A stretch of 22,813 bases of DNA from Emmonsiellopsis sp. PD_33 (lineage: Eukaryota > Ascomycota > Eurotiomycetes > Onygenales > Ajellomycetaceae): assembly GCA_032988165.1 (NCBI GenBank), contig JANTQF010000467.1:1-22813 (forward strand), in the 5' to 3' direction. Both the position numbers and the translations under genes were made by a program. Position 1 is the first letter of the stretch; each line of letters opens with the position of its first letter. The notes beneath the pieces are model-generated. The model worked only from the letters and a program-made list of their open reading frames with translations. It was not told where the DNA came from and did no database searches. This document shows positions 10,059 through 19,934 of this stretch, piece by piece.

Positions 10059-11969
10059 ATGCCGGACAAACCCGCAACCGTTGCAGCCTACGCTGCAGGC
10101 GCCTCGCTCGCCGCCATCACCCTTTTCTACGTCTTCGGCCCCAATTTCACGATCGACGGCGAGGAATCGAATACAAGCGGGCGGAAAAAGACTATTGTCG
10201 GCCTCTTCAACCCTTCCAATGACTGCTTCATCAACTCCGTCCTCCAGGCGCTTGCCGGCCTGGGCGACCTCCGGCTATACCTGATTCGAGAACTGCATCG
10301 GCGGGAACTAGAAGGGCCGGAGATCTACAATTCCCTGCCTGATGCCCATAGCATACCGCGGGGCGATACGGCGGTGAAGGTCGTGGAGTTGCAGCAGGCG
10401 CCCGTCACCAAGGCTTTGAAGGAGATGCTAGACAGCCTGAATGAGCGGCCCATATACAAAAAGACGATATCGGCCCGGTCGTTTATACTGGCGCTGGAAA
10501 ATGCTTTTCGAACGCGGATCAGCCGCAATCAGCAGGATGCGCAGGAATTCTTGCAGATTGTCGCGGAACGCTTGTGTGATGAGTATCATGCTGGGCTCAA
10601 GGCGCGGCAGAGGGCTGCTAGGAGGTCCCTCAGTGCGGGCGCGGTAGATTCGATGCTGGACGTGAAGTCTGCCGGCGAGCCTGGCGCCGGGGCGAGTGAT
10701 TCGGAGGCAGAGAATGCCTCTGGGTCACCCGCCGGTGTGAAGGTTGAAACGTTGGACACGGAGTTCGCGTTTCCGTTCGAAGGCATGATGGAGTCGCAGA
10801 TAGAGTGCCAATTTTGCCATTTTAAGTACAAGCCGAATCCAACCTCGTTTGTCAACCTTACGTTACAGGTGCCGCAGAAGAGCTCTGCTACGCTAAGTTC
10901 CTGCTTCGATGGTCTTATGAAAACCGAGACCATCGACGACTTTAGGTGTGATGCGTGCAGCCTACGGCATGCACTGCAGCTAAAGAAAGCCGTGAGGGAA
11001 AACACTACCTCGGAAAATGAAATCAAGCGTCTTGATAATGAGATTTCCCTAATTGAAGACGCCCTTGGGAATGACCCCGAAACCATCCCCCAGGATGTAA
11101 GCATGCCGAATCCTGACGGCGCGCCGAAACGCAAGATAAAGAGACACATGCGGATCACGAAATTCCCCAAAATAATGACCATCCACTTATCAAGATCGAT
11201 ATTCGACCAGAACAGCTCTACCAAAAACGCCGCCAAGGTCTCGTTCCCGGAACGACTACCGTTAGGATCGATCGTCGATCGAAAGTGGTATAAACTGCTA
11301 GGCATCGTATGCCACAAGGGCAGCCATCATAGCGGGCACTACGAGTCCTTTAGACGCAATCATCTCTACCCCCCCTTCTCAACCCCAGATGCCTTCAGCT
11401 CCTACGCGCAAAGCCTATCACCTAGCCGTAACCCATCCACAGCCCCAAGCCCCCGGCTCGCCCCACGGCAACAAAAGTCCTCAGACACGGAAGCCAGCCC
11501 CCTCAGCATATCCACACCACAGGACTCCTCATCCTCGCCATCAGTATCAAGCACTTCCCTCCCAGCAACCTCCCCTTCCCGTCCATCAACAAGCGCAGAC
11601 GGACCCGTTGCTGCACAACAACTAGCCCCAACACAACCCACCCCACCGCAAGTCAGCCGCTCCGCCTCCGTAGCCTCACTATCTGCTGCACCGCGCGTGG
11701 TGCTCTCTCCATCATCCGATGCTACCTCTCCCTCCACCTCTGTCTCCGCCACCCCTTCAACGGCGGGGCGCCAGCCCAGCAGCATCAAGAGCACGAAAAT
11801 CCTCCCGCCCGGCGGCGCGTCGCGGTTTCGGAGGAAGAAACATCCGAATGATCGGTGGTGGCGGATTAGTGATGAGAAGATCAAGGAGTGTAAGACTGGT
11901 GATGTGCTGGGGATGCAGAGGGAGGTGTATTTGCTTTTTTATGAGATGGAGAGGGGTGGGGAGGAGTAG
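10059..11969 (+). CDS. ubp16: Ubiquitin carboxyl-terminal hydrolase, Ubp16/USP30-like
   Basis: Single exon of 636 residues. A hydrophobic segment at about 7-30 would anchor the protein in a membrane; Ubp16 in yeast and USP30 in animals sit in the outer mitochondrial membrane with the catalytic domain in the cytosol. The USP Cys box is GLFNPSNDCFINSVLQAL, with catalytic Cys56. A Gln-rich box QQDAQEFLQ lies at 158-166. Zinc-ribbon pairs are C250-C253 and C297-C300. The His box GSHHSGHYESF has His427, and WWRISDE places the third residue at Asp605. The protein would cleave ubiquitin from substrates at the mitochondrial surface. Oddities: the Cys box lacks the usual Gly-Asn-Thr before Cys (Ser-Asn-Asp here), and a Ser/Thr/Pro-rich insert of about 150 residues separates the His box from the last catalytic residue. 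Confidence in USP identity is very high, in the Ubp16 subgroup good. Confidence 0.88.
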   Translation: MPDKPATVAAYAAGASLAAITLFYVFGPNFTIDGEESNTSGRKKTIVGLFNPSNDCFINSVLQALAGLGDLRLYLIRELHRRELEGPEIYNSLPDAHSIPRGDTAVKVVELQQAPVTKALKEMLDSLNERPIYKKTISARSFILALENAFRTRISRNQQDAQEFLQIVAERLCDEYHAGLKARQRAARRSLSAGAVDSMLDVKSAGEPGAGASDSEAENASGSPAGVKVETLDTEFAFPFEGMMESQIECQFCHFKYKPNPTSFVNLTLQVPQKSSATLSSCFDGLMKTETIDDFRCDACSLRHALQLKKAVRENTTSENEIKRLDNEISLIEDALGNDPETIPQDVSMPNPDGAPKRKIKRHMRITKFPKIMTIHLSRSIFDQNSSTKNAAKVSFPERLPLGSIVDRKWYKLLGIVCHKGSHHSGHYESFRRNHLYPPFSTPDAFSSYAQSLSPSRNPSTAPSPRLAPRQQKSSDTEASPLSISTPQDSSSSPSVSSTSLPATSPSRPSTSADGPVAAQQLAPTQPTPPQVSRSASVASLSAAPRVVLSPSSDATSPSTSVSATPSTAGRQPSSIKSTKILPPGGASRFRRKKHPNDRWWRISDEKIKECKTGDVLGMQREVYLLFYEMERGGEE

Positions 11970-12034
11970 GTTTCCTGCTACTTCTTCCACTTTGACTGGT
12001 GAGTGGGAGGGGGGACGTATTATGGAATGAAGAG

Positions 12035-12064
12035 GATGATGATGATGATGATGATGACGATGAT
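12035..12064. repeat. GAT trinucleotide microsatellite
   Basis: Seven uninterrupted GAT units followed by imperfect units, about 65 nt after the ubp16 stop and probably within its 3' UTR. Confidence 0.75.
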
Positions 12065-12169
12065 GGAAATGATATTGGAGACTAGATAAAGAAAAATGGA
12101 GAGAAGGGGCAAAAAGAATCTTCTATGGCAACTACCTGGTTTACATTTACTTATGATTATTATATATAT

Positions 12170-12193
12170 CATTGATTGGCATTGATTGGCATT
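12170..12193. repeat. 10-bp tandem repeat, 2.4 copies
   Basis: CATTGATTGG occurs twice in tandem, followed by CATT. Confidence 0.7.
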
Positions 12194-12565
12194 TGGGCTC
12201 AGAATCAACCAACCCTATTGGCATAGGTTTTATTTATTTTTCATTTTCCTTTTGCATTTTTATACTCCTTCTCTCCCTACCACTTGTTACTCTTATTTTT
12301 ATCCTTATATCCCATCCACCATCCCCCTTCCCATCTAACCAATTCCAATAAATCCATCTACAATTAATTACATATATAATGTATATTTATTTATCCCCCC
12401 AACATTTCCATTCCTAGAAGAAAAGAAGAAGAAGAGAGTCCTCTGGGTGACTGATTTACTTAGACGTTTGTTTGGACTTCCCGGCGGCGCTGGAGGCCGA
12501 TGAAACGAAAAAATCATGCGATTCTATGTATTTATGTATCTAACCCTATACCTACCTAGGAAAAT

Positions 12566-12575
12566 CCCCTAGGGG
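12566..12575. repeat. 10-bp palindrome CCCCTAGGGG
   Basis: Perfect GC-rich palindrome in otherwise AT-rich DNA between the two convergent genes. No function can be assigned. Confidence 0.45.
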
Positions 12576-12754
12576 TACTTATTTAGCCATGGTTCCATAT
12601 ATATGTATATTTATTCCTATTGCCTGACATGGTTTCTTCCCAGCTAGATTTAGACCCGTGTTGACTATCGCGGGGGTCAGGGGGGCAGGGAAACCCCGTT
12701 TGCATGTCACATTGCATACAGGTTTTAGTTGTGGAGATATCTACAGTAGCGTAG

Positions 12755-12772
12755 ATATATATATATATATAT
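12755..12772. repeat. AT dinucleotide microsatellite
   Basis: Nine AT units, about 145 nt beyond the rglA stop codon. Confidence 0.7.
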
Positions 12773-12915
12773 GTTAAACTGGAAGGGAGTTATTTACTCT
12801 TCTAGGACGATGAGGAAGGACTTCCACTGCCAATTTATGAGGATAGGGAAGAGGGGTATATAACCCGCACCCCCCGAAAGGCGGCGCCTAGCCTTCTACC
12901 GCCAGCATCGAATCG

Positions 12916-15409
12916 CTATTGGAATAACTCAACGCAGTCGAATATCTAGTGGAGGAAAAACATTAGCTGACTTTCCTCTTTCCTTTCCTCTCTTTATTCC
13001 CATCTCTCCCTCGGAAAAGACAAAGAGTCTAGATCTAGCAGAGTAGAGTAGAGTAAAAAAAAAGGGGGGGGGGGAGCGGGGGTCAAACATACAAAATTCG
13101 GACTAAGGAACGTATCCCCCGAACTTCCAGACGTCACGGAGATAGTGAGCTATAAAAGGCACAAATTAATTTAGCCCAACAGACGGCCTATCAAGGCGTA
13201 GTCACCACTCGGAGGGAGTTATGGGGGGGAGGAAAGATGGGAGGAAGTTTGATTTGGAATGTCTATTTTTATCCAAACTCACCGTATTCGACCCCTCAAC
13301 CAGCGTCCCCTCGGGAATCTCAACGTCATAAATTTCTCCGTACCCGCGATATGCCCCGCGGGTAACACCGCGAGAATCAATCTTCGTCGGCGCCGGTGGC
13401 GCGTCTGCGGCGAAGGAGTTGATCTATTATGTTGTTCCAACTAGTTAGCTGGTTTACTTTGCTATCCATTTGCTATGGGATGGGGACTAAAACAAATGGA
13501 ATAAAAGGGGGAATGAATGGGATGGATTGAGTGCATAGATGGATAATACAGTAGCCTGTGGCCTGGCGCCCGCAAAGGCAAGCGTAGTCCCGATCCGCAA
13601 AGTAGCTGCCCCCGTTTGCTCCGCGCTTAGGGAAAACTCAATCGTCACGGGGCTGTTGACGGATTTGAAGAGGGCCATGGGGAAATCTGTCAGCGCCGAG
13701 TTGCCCACTGTGTAGGTGAGCGGACCCCAATCTGCCATGCGGGAGTCGGATGGGTGCATGCGGAGTTGTTCTTCTGCGTTGCGGAAGCCGGTTGGTCTGG
13801 TATTGGGGATATGGGTTTTAGCGCCAGGCTTCGCGGGTTGTTGGGGGTGGGGGGGAAGGGGGAACCTACCTCCCATCCCATGAACCGATTTTCCAGATGG
13901 TGGTGCCGGTCGTCACGGAGCCTGAGATGTCCTTGGTCACCGTGGAGCTGGAGGAAACGGTCACTTCATCCGTCGCAATAGGGAGTTCCTCTTGGTATAA
14001 TTTCATCGTGTATGTTCCAGGTTTCATTGGTGGAGACTCAAAGGACCCAGAGGAGCTCGTGTATGCCCAGTATTGGGCGGCGTCATTGTACCTAATTGCT
14101 ATTAGAATAATACCCCTAACCGCTGTCGGGGTTAATTCTCCCCTACCAGTGAACCACACCCGCCATATTGGAATCACCACCAGTTGCGGTACCCGTGACG
14201 GAACCACGATCAGAGGCGGGGACGAATCCTTGGATTCCTAGGTCTCCAAAGAAGGACAGGTCCAAATCTGCACTTGGAGTGCCGCTCCGACTAAAAACCA
14301 TGGCATAAGGTCCATGCAATCCCATGCGGTCGGGTTCAGTTCTCACATGGCCGGAATTCTTTTAAACAGCGGTGGGATTAGAATGTATTAATCGTAACAT
14401 GTCCGGTGTGCTTACCATGTAGAAATAAAGGGCATTATAGGAACCTCCATTGTTGCTGTTGATGTCCCTGGACCAACGTCAGCTGCGTTGGACATGAGTT
14501 TTTACCCCCGAATTCGTACCTGAAAAATGGGCCTCCCGAAGATGTTTCATAGCTAGTTGGGTTAGGAATGATCATGCAAACCCTTCTGTCATCTCCAGAG
14601 ATACCTTTGGATTTATTAGTAAATAAATAAAGCCCTAAGCAGTCAGTTTCATCCCCCATTTCACTTACAGTGGATTGGGTCATCTATGTGGCGCTCGCTA
14701 GAGTAGAATTTACTACGAGTTTCACCATTGACAACAAACTAGATAGCCAGTTAGGGAAATCAATTTCATTATTTATAAAGAGGGCGCATTAACTGACCAC
14801 ATCGGACCCTTCCACTGTTGATGTGGAATCTGCAGTTGTAGACACCACTCCAAAGGGCTCCTCATTTGGTAGAAGGGAAGAGGACAGTCGAGCAATGAAC
14901 CGGAGTTCGCCATTTTCGGGTTCTGTAGAAGGCATTAGTGAAGAACCTCTTATTATATGCTGCCATGGCACCCACCAGCAGTGATATATGTTGCCATATA
15001 AATAGTACTATCTCCATTTCTCGCAACCAGATAATGAGTCAAGGTTGAAGTCTCGCAAGTAACCTTGATGTAGTCGCCTGTATAAATAAATATTAGCAAC
15101 CCGTTGCACTTTTCATGTCTTGGAAATAAGAAAGCTATGTACTGTACCCTCCTGTGTAGCTGAGACCGTAGCAGACCCGAGGCCTGAGCCAATATGTGAA
15201 CCCTGGCTGGCATACTGGAACTCCTCGCCCCGGTATAGAATAGATGTGATGTCGCAACTCGCACGGTTCACGGAGAACACCAAGGGGTTAGCTGAGCCGG
15301 AATCAACAGTGTAAGAGCTCTCTGACTCTGTGAGCCCAAATGCCGCCTGCGCGGAATTGGCCCAAAGAGCAGAAAGTAATGTTAGGAAAGGAATTAGCAT
15401 TTTTGACAT
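12916..15409 (-). CDS. rglA: Secreted rhamnogalacturonan lyase, PL4 family
   Basis: Twelve exons: 15409-15148, 15077-14976, 14922-14798, 14738-14669, 14604-14520, 14467-14416, 14358-14147, 14091-13870, 13796-13550, 13423-13283, 13149-13093, 12945-12916. All joins keep frame and give 534 residues, close to known RglA enzymes. A signal peptide ends at about AQA (residue 22), with AFGLTESE next. The catalytic domain contains SHIGSGLGSATVSA (71-84), GETRSKFYSS (168-177) and MNSGHV (232-237). Lys173 and His236 are the likely counterparts of the Lys/His pair described for the Aspergillus enzyme. A fibronectin-like domain (PGTYTMKLY) and a C-terminal jelly-roll (GFRNAEEQLRMHPSDSRMADWGPL) follow. The enzyme cleaves the rhamnose-galacturonate backbone of pectin by beta-elimination outside the cell. 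The second ATG (15400) has the better context and may be the true start. A TATAAA lies 71 nt upstream. Confidence 0.9.
13041..13074. repeat. Low-complexity tract in the last rglA intron
   Basis: On the plus strand, three GAGTA units run into nine A and then eleven G. In rglA sense this is C11 T9 followed by TACTC units, inside the 147-nt intron 11 (13092-12946), just after its donor and well upstream of the acceptor. Confidence 0.75.
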
Positions 15410-15479
15410 TGATGGCAGGTTTTTACTCTGCGAGCGAAATCCCTGGCACCCCATGGGATGGGATGGAATTGGTCCCCTG

Positions 15480-15485
15480 TTTATA
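15480..15485 (-). promoter_or_regulatory. TATA box of rglA
   Basis: TATAAA in the rglA sense, 71 nt before the first ATG, leaving room for a leader of about 40 nt. No other TATA-like element is as well placed. Confidence 0.5.
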
Positions 15486-16818
15486 AACACATCTGGGAGC
15501 GAAAATAGTTTCCGTGGCCCCGTTTCATAGATGGGTATAATATAGGGCTACGACTCCACACCAGAAAGTTCCATCATGCATCGCGGAAACTCGGGGGGAA
15601 GAGCGGGGGAATGAATGCCTGGGTATCAAGAGCAATACCAGTGATTGAAGTCATCCCTGCATTGGCCCCTGGATGAAACAACTTCATATAAGGCTGGACA
15701 GGAATACCACACTGTGGTCTGTGGCAGACGGAAATGGCTGGGGGTTCATATCAAGGCCACTTGGGTGTAAAAACGAAAGTAATATATATTTTTCTCAAGT
15801 CGGGGGGTTGAAGTCCGAAGCCAATGGAGGGTTGATTGGTGGTAAATCTCCTGGCAGCAGCGTCCGCCAGGTATGTATTTAATTAATCTGGTCGATTCTC
15901 CGATGCTCCAAGGAAAGCCTCGCCCATCGTCGTTTCATATTAGACGAGCAACTTGCAGCAGGCAAATCCGCGGCAATTCCTCAGGATGTTTCCGAGCAAA
16001 CATCGGTCTATCTTTCCCCGAGCTCGGAACTGCCCAGCATGGAGAGATAAAAGCAATTTCCCGCTCCAAATAATGATGAATCCAGCAAACGACCCGTTGT
16101 CGGCTCGGCAATCCAAGCGAAGCTGAAGCCAGAGCCGCATGGCTAATGCCAAATGTGAATATGTATCTCATCCCGACGGGTGTGGAATCCATTGGCGTCC
16201 GGAGGCGGTAGGGGACAATGTCATTGTCTGTTCGAGTTTTTGGCCAAATAGGATTTATGAGACTCAAATAGCCAGCAAACTCAACGACGTTAGCTTGCCG
16301 TTGAAGTCATGTCTGCCAATGTCTGGCGTGCGTGTGGGCGACTGATGCACGGGAGTTAGTAACTGATCAAGTCTGACTGTTTTGATATCTTGATTCCCTC
16401 AACCACATGGTCGTGATATGGATGAGATGAGAGATCTCGAATTCCAGACCACCACATCCTTCAAAAACAATCCCTGATCCCCACCGCCGACGATGGCATT
16501 GGTCGGGGAGCCGGGTGCGCCAGAACAGTCGACATCTTAGCAGCAATCCGCCGTGTCCGGGGATCTCAGCCAAGCGCGCGTGTGATTGGCAGCCATCCCG
16601 GATTCTTGATTCTCTGCATTCATGATCAAAGAACAATGCTTATGCAGCTGCGGCAGAAGCGCCCTCGCCACTGGCCGCCGTGGCCGCCCGTTGGACGGGC
16701 ATTGCGTGGGGTGGGAATCAGGCCATGGGTTGGCCTTGATATACACAGCGCCTTGCCCCTCTCACGCAGCGATATCACTTCAGTCTCTTTTTGCCGTGCG
16801 ACGCAAACTGGACTGTGG

Positions 16819-16821
16819 ATG
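16819..16821 (+). promoter_or_regulatory. Upstream ATG giving a possible alternative N-terminus
   Basis: This ATG is in frame with exon 2 of the methyltransferase only if intron 1 is kept, because the frame from 16819 stays open through 16984. If intron 1 is removed, it opens an overlapping out-of-frame uORF instead. The G at -3 makes initiation plausible. Confidence 0.4.
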
Positions 16822-16859
16822 TTGAATCACTCACCCGGCTATACTCCAACTCACCCGCC

Positions 16860-18747
16860 ATGGCCGATATTGATCCTCTCGATGCTCTGCCTAACATCGA
16901 ACCTGATGTTTGTTGACCCTAGAAACCTCCCGAGCATCAGATTGCGCTGGGTGAAAAAGCTGACTAGGTATTTATTCGCACAGGACAACTCCTCGGGCAC
17001 AGGCGACGATGATTCTGCGTACCACGGCTCGTATGTTGCCCGTTTCTGGATCCCCAGCATTCCGTGCCTTGCCCTGTGTGGATGGGACTGACAATCGCAT
17101 TCTAGTATTGGCACCAACAGCTACGCAACTACGCTCGCGACAAGCGTGAGAAATTATGTGTAAGTGCCTTCTGAGGATGCTGGCGTTGTGTTAAGATGAT
17201 TTGACTGATGATGGATGATACTAATAACTGAGAGCAGGTATGCGGTATGTTTGACAATTGTAGAATCATACTATCATTGCAAGAACGCCAGCCTCTAAGA
17301 ACTCGAGTACTTAACTATAGAATGGACGACGATACAACTCTTTCCGGGCCGGGGAATACATCCTAGTGAGCATTGCCGCCCACTCTGCAGGCCTGATTGA
17401 TTCAACTAACACGTCTCCAATTGCTTCTTCAGCCCAATGACGAAGCTGAACAAGACCGGATGGACTTGGTATGTGCTTGATTCCCGGACGGAGACAAATG
17501 CTCCATAACTTCTAGGCACGTTGTTAACGGCCTGAAGGGCCATCATATCTATAAACTACTCCTAGATGGAGGTTTATATACATCCCCTATCAAGGCAAAT
17601 CCACGACGAGTGCTTGACATCGGCACAGGCACGGGTACGTACATAAATACATGACACATTCAACTTTATATTATGTTTTCCGCTGCCTGGTGCACAAATT
17701 GCATAATGCCACATGCTAACACGCCTAATATAGGGATATGGGCGATTGATTTTGCAGAGTGAGAGCAGCATTCCGTCTTGCTTTTTTTTTCCTTTCTCTC
17801 TTTGTCCGACGGAGCCCGGATCTGATTGGATGCACCCTGCAGTGAACACCCCGAGTCACAAGTCATAGGTATGGAATTTTCTTTTGATGGCTGCAGCTAA
17901 AATATGTGCGTTATTGATTAAACATTTCATGCAGGAAATGATCTGAGTCCAATCCAACCGTCGTGGTAAGCAATTCCGATCTAGTTTATTCAATACGCCA
18001 CATTTCAAAAACTTGGCCGCCGATTCAATCGCCAACATTGTGTCCTGTTTATAGGGTCCCGACCAACTGCATATTTGAAATCGACGATATCGAAGCAGCA
18101 TGGCCGTACGTCCGGCCATTCGATTTTATCCACGCGCGCGAAATGGCGGGGTCGATTTCGGATTTCGACAAGTTGTTCCGCCAGGCGTACGACCACCTGG
18201 TGCCGGGGGGTTATTTTGAAATCCAATCCATCGAGCCATTCTTCTACAGTGACGATGACACGCTTTCCCAGGCCAAGCAGATGGTGGAATGGCAGGAGTT
18301 GGAATTCGAAGCCAGCGAGAAATTCGGCAAGCCATTGGGCGTTGTTCCCACGTTCCATGACAAGCTGAAGAAGACAGGATTTGAAGATGTCCAGACGCGC
18401 GTCGTGAAGGTGAGGTCTTATTTCTTCTTTTCCCCGTTGCATGTGACGGGGTTTGTCCGTTTCAATCGGGCTGTTAACAAATAGTAATTTTCAAAAACAT
18501 GCAGCTCCCCATGGGTTCCTGGCCCAAGGAACGGCGGATGAAGGAGCTTGGCAGATTCCAGCAACACCAGCTGCTTCAGGCGCTTGAGCCGTACTCGCTG
18601 TTCCTCTTCACCACAGTGCTGGGGTGGACTGTTGAAGCAACACAGGTTCTCCTCGCCGGGGTGCGGGCTGATATTCATAACCGAGATGTACATGCGTACT
18701 CCAAGGTGTTTTTCACACGAGGAATGAAGCCGGAAAATGCGGTCTAG
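16860..18747 (+). CDS. TAM/LaeA-like SAM-dependent methyltransferase
   Basis: Twelve exons: 16860-16907, 16984-17030, 17106-17159, 17238-17244, 17321-17365, 17433-17468, 17538-17634, 17734-17758, 17843-17868, 17935-17965, 18055-18409, 18505-18747. All joins keep frame and give 337 residues, the usual size for this family. The N-terminus is acidic (DDDSAYHGS), then NGRRYNSFRAGEYIL (53-67) and PNDEAEQDRMDL. SAM motif I is VLDIGTGTG (104-112), followed by IWAIDFAD and NDLSPIQPSW (130-139). Later come FDFIHAREM and LVPGGYFEIQ. This is the class I methyltransferase layout of trans-aconitate-type and LaeA-like fungal proteins. The substrate is unknown; relatives act in secondary metabolism or its regulation. 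Exon 4 is only 7 nt. The exon 7 acceptor (CTGAAG) and the intron 1 donor (GTTTGT) are the least certain junctions. The gene is divergent from rglA. Confidence 0.82.
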
Positions 18748-19753
18748 GCATTTCTTTCTGGTCAGGATGAAGATGGTTGAAGTCCAAGGAGGTCCAGTTG
18801 TTTTGAAATGTGTCTTGTTACCTTGCATTGTCACGACCATCTGCCATGACGACATTGGTACGCCAGGTTTCTTATTATTTCCCTTCAGTTTTCATTGATT
18901 GCGGGGTTTGCATTGGGTGAATGGATGGGTGATCCGTAATAGGGAGGGCAGCTGTTGAAATAACCATCCCACATTGGATGATGTAGAACGAAAGACATAA
19001 ACGTACGTACTATTATATTATTAAATCTCGCCTAATATGATTGAAATTATTCATGCCTAGCAAGTGTGCAGAATATAGAACATGCGACACATCCATGCAG
19101 CAAGCCTTCTTACCGGCCACCGCATCCAGCCAGACAGACAGACAGCACACCCATAGCGAGGAGCTCACTCACCGTGGGAGCTGAAAGGGGCATAGCCGTT
19201 AATAAGTCGACTCTGCCTGGTATGTATGTATTGCTGGATACCGGACATTTGACACTGATAGAGACTGTGCAGAGACATAGATATCTCTTCTCTATACTCT
19301 ATACTTCAACTCCACGGCTGGTACCCGAAGTAAGTAAACATGTGAACAACCTGGGCGGCTTTTAGTTGCCGATGGCGGATCGAGCTACCACAGTATTAAC
19401 GGGGTTAATAAGAGGCGGGGGAGGGGGAGAGAGGGCAGTGTAGCAGCAACTGTTGATTCCGAGAGCCAAGATCCACGGGAGGGACTGGGTTTCGGAAGTG
19501 ATATTATATAGGAGGACATTGATATCTATACAGCAGAGAAACTGCATGTGTGGGAGTGTGAGGATTGAGGACAAACACCACAGAGACACAATGCCAGTGA
19601 GTGCCACAGACGGTGCAGCAGTCTAGATGTCTGGAGTAATATAACAATAACAGCAATCTTCAAGATGTAATAGAACTATCCCCATCCACGGGTGATGCGG
19701 GGGTTTTCGGGAAACGAAAACAACGCCGGGAGACGCTGTGAATCGTGATGCCA

Positions 19754-19796
19754 GCCAGGTACCGCGCCGCCCAATTCCCGCGGGGAGGTACCTGGC
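19754..19796. repeat. 10-bp perfect inverted repeat in the aldolase promoter
   Basis: GCCAGGTACC at 19754-19763 is the exact reverse complement of GGTACCTGGC at 19787-19796, with a 23-nt GC-rich spacer. It lies about 20-60 bp upstream of the TATA element and could be a paired factor-binding site or form a hairpin. Confidence 0.6.
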
Positions 19797-19814
19797 CCCC
19801 ACCATCCGCCAGGT

Positions 19815-19824
19815 TATAATTAAA
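19815..19824 (+). promoter_or_regulatory. TATA element of the aldolase gene
   Basis: TATAATTAAA followed at once by a CT-rich tract (about 19830-19880), the arrangement of strongly expressed fungal glycolytic genes. Transcription probably starts in the CT tract. Confidence 0.5.
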
Positions 19825-19934
19825 CGGGACGTCTTCTCTCTGCTTCCTGTTTGCTCTGCTTGTCTTCTGTCTGTCTATCCAACTCCATCATCCAGCAATT
19901 AACTCGGGAGTCGCTGTTCTGCTGCAATTGTCCC

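Larger units (their letters stand above)
11970..12915. other. Convergent intergenic region between ubp16 and rglA
   Basis: The shared 3' region of two convergent genes. It is AT-rich and dense in simple sequence: a GAT run, a 10-bp tandem duplication, a CCCCTAGGGG palindrome and a TA run, each listed separately. No gene is seen. The rglA stop is at 12918-12916. Confidence 0.6.
15410..16859. promoter_or_regulatory. Divergent promoter region, rglA and methyltransferase
   Basis: The 1.45 kb between the two start codons has no supportable gene; the open frames at 15935-16267 and 16367-16746 resemble nothing known. Three matches to the CreA carbon-repressor core SYGGRG lie within about 330 bp of the rglA start: CTCCAC at 15554 (reverse), GCGGGG at 15603 and CTGGGG at 15738. 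A GATATACA at about 16736 could serve as TATA for the methyltransferase. Confidence 0.45.

Noticed and set aside
12539..12560. TAACCC-like telomeric sequence
   Set aside because: Only one unit, no array.
16582..17091. 169-codon plus-strand open frame
   Set aside because: Starts at a non-ATG codon. Only its 3' part is meaningful, because it is in frame with methyltransferase exon 2; this is treated as the alternative-start finding.
12916..18747. Possible secondary-metabolite cluster around the LaeA-like methyltransferase
   Set aside because: No backbone synthase, transporter, oxidoreductase or cluster regulator is present in the window.
19131..19146. Short ACAG repeats considered as a CRISPR or minisatellite seed
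   Set aside because: About four 4-bp units, with no spacer structure; an ordinary microsatellite in a eukaryotic genome.
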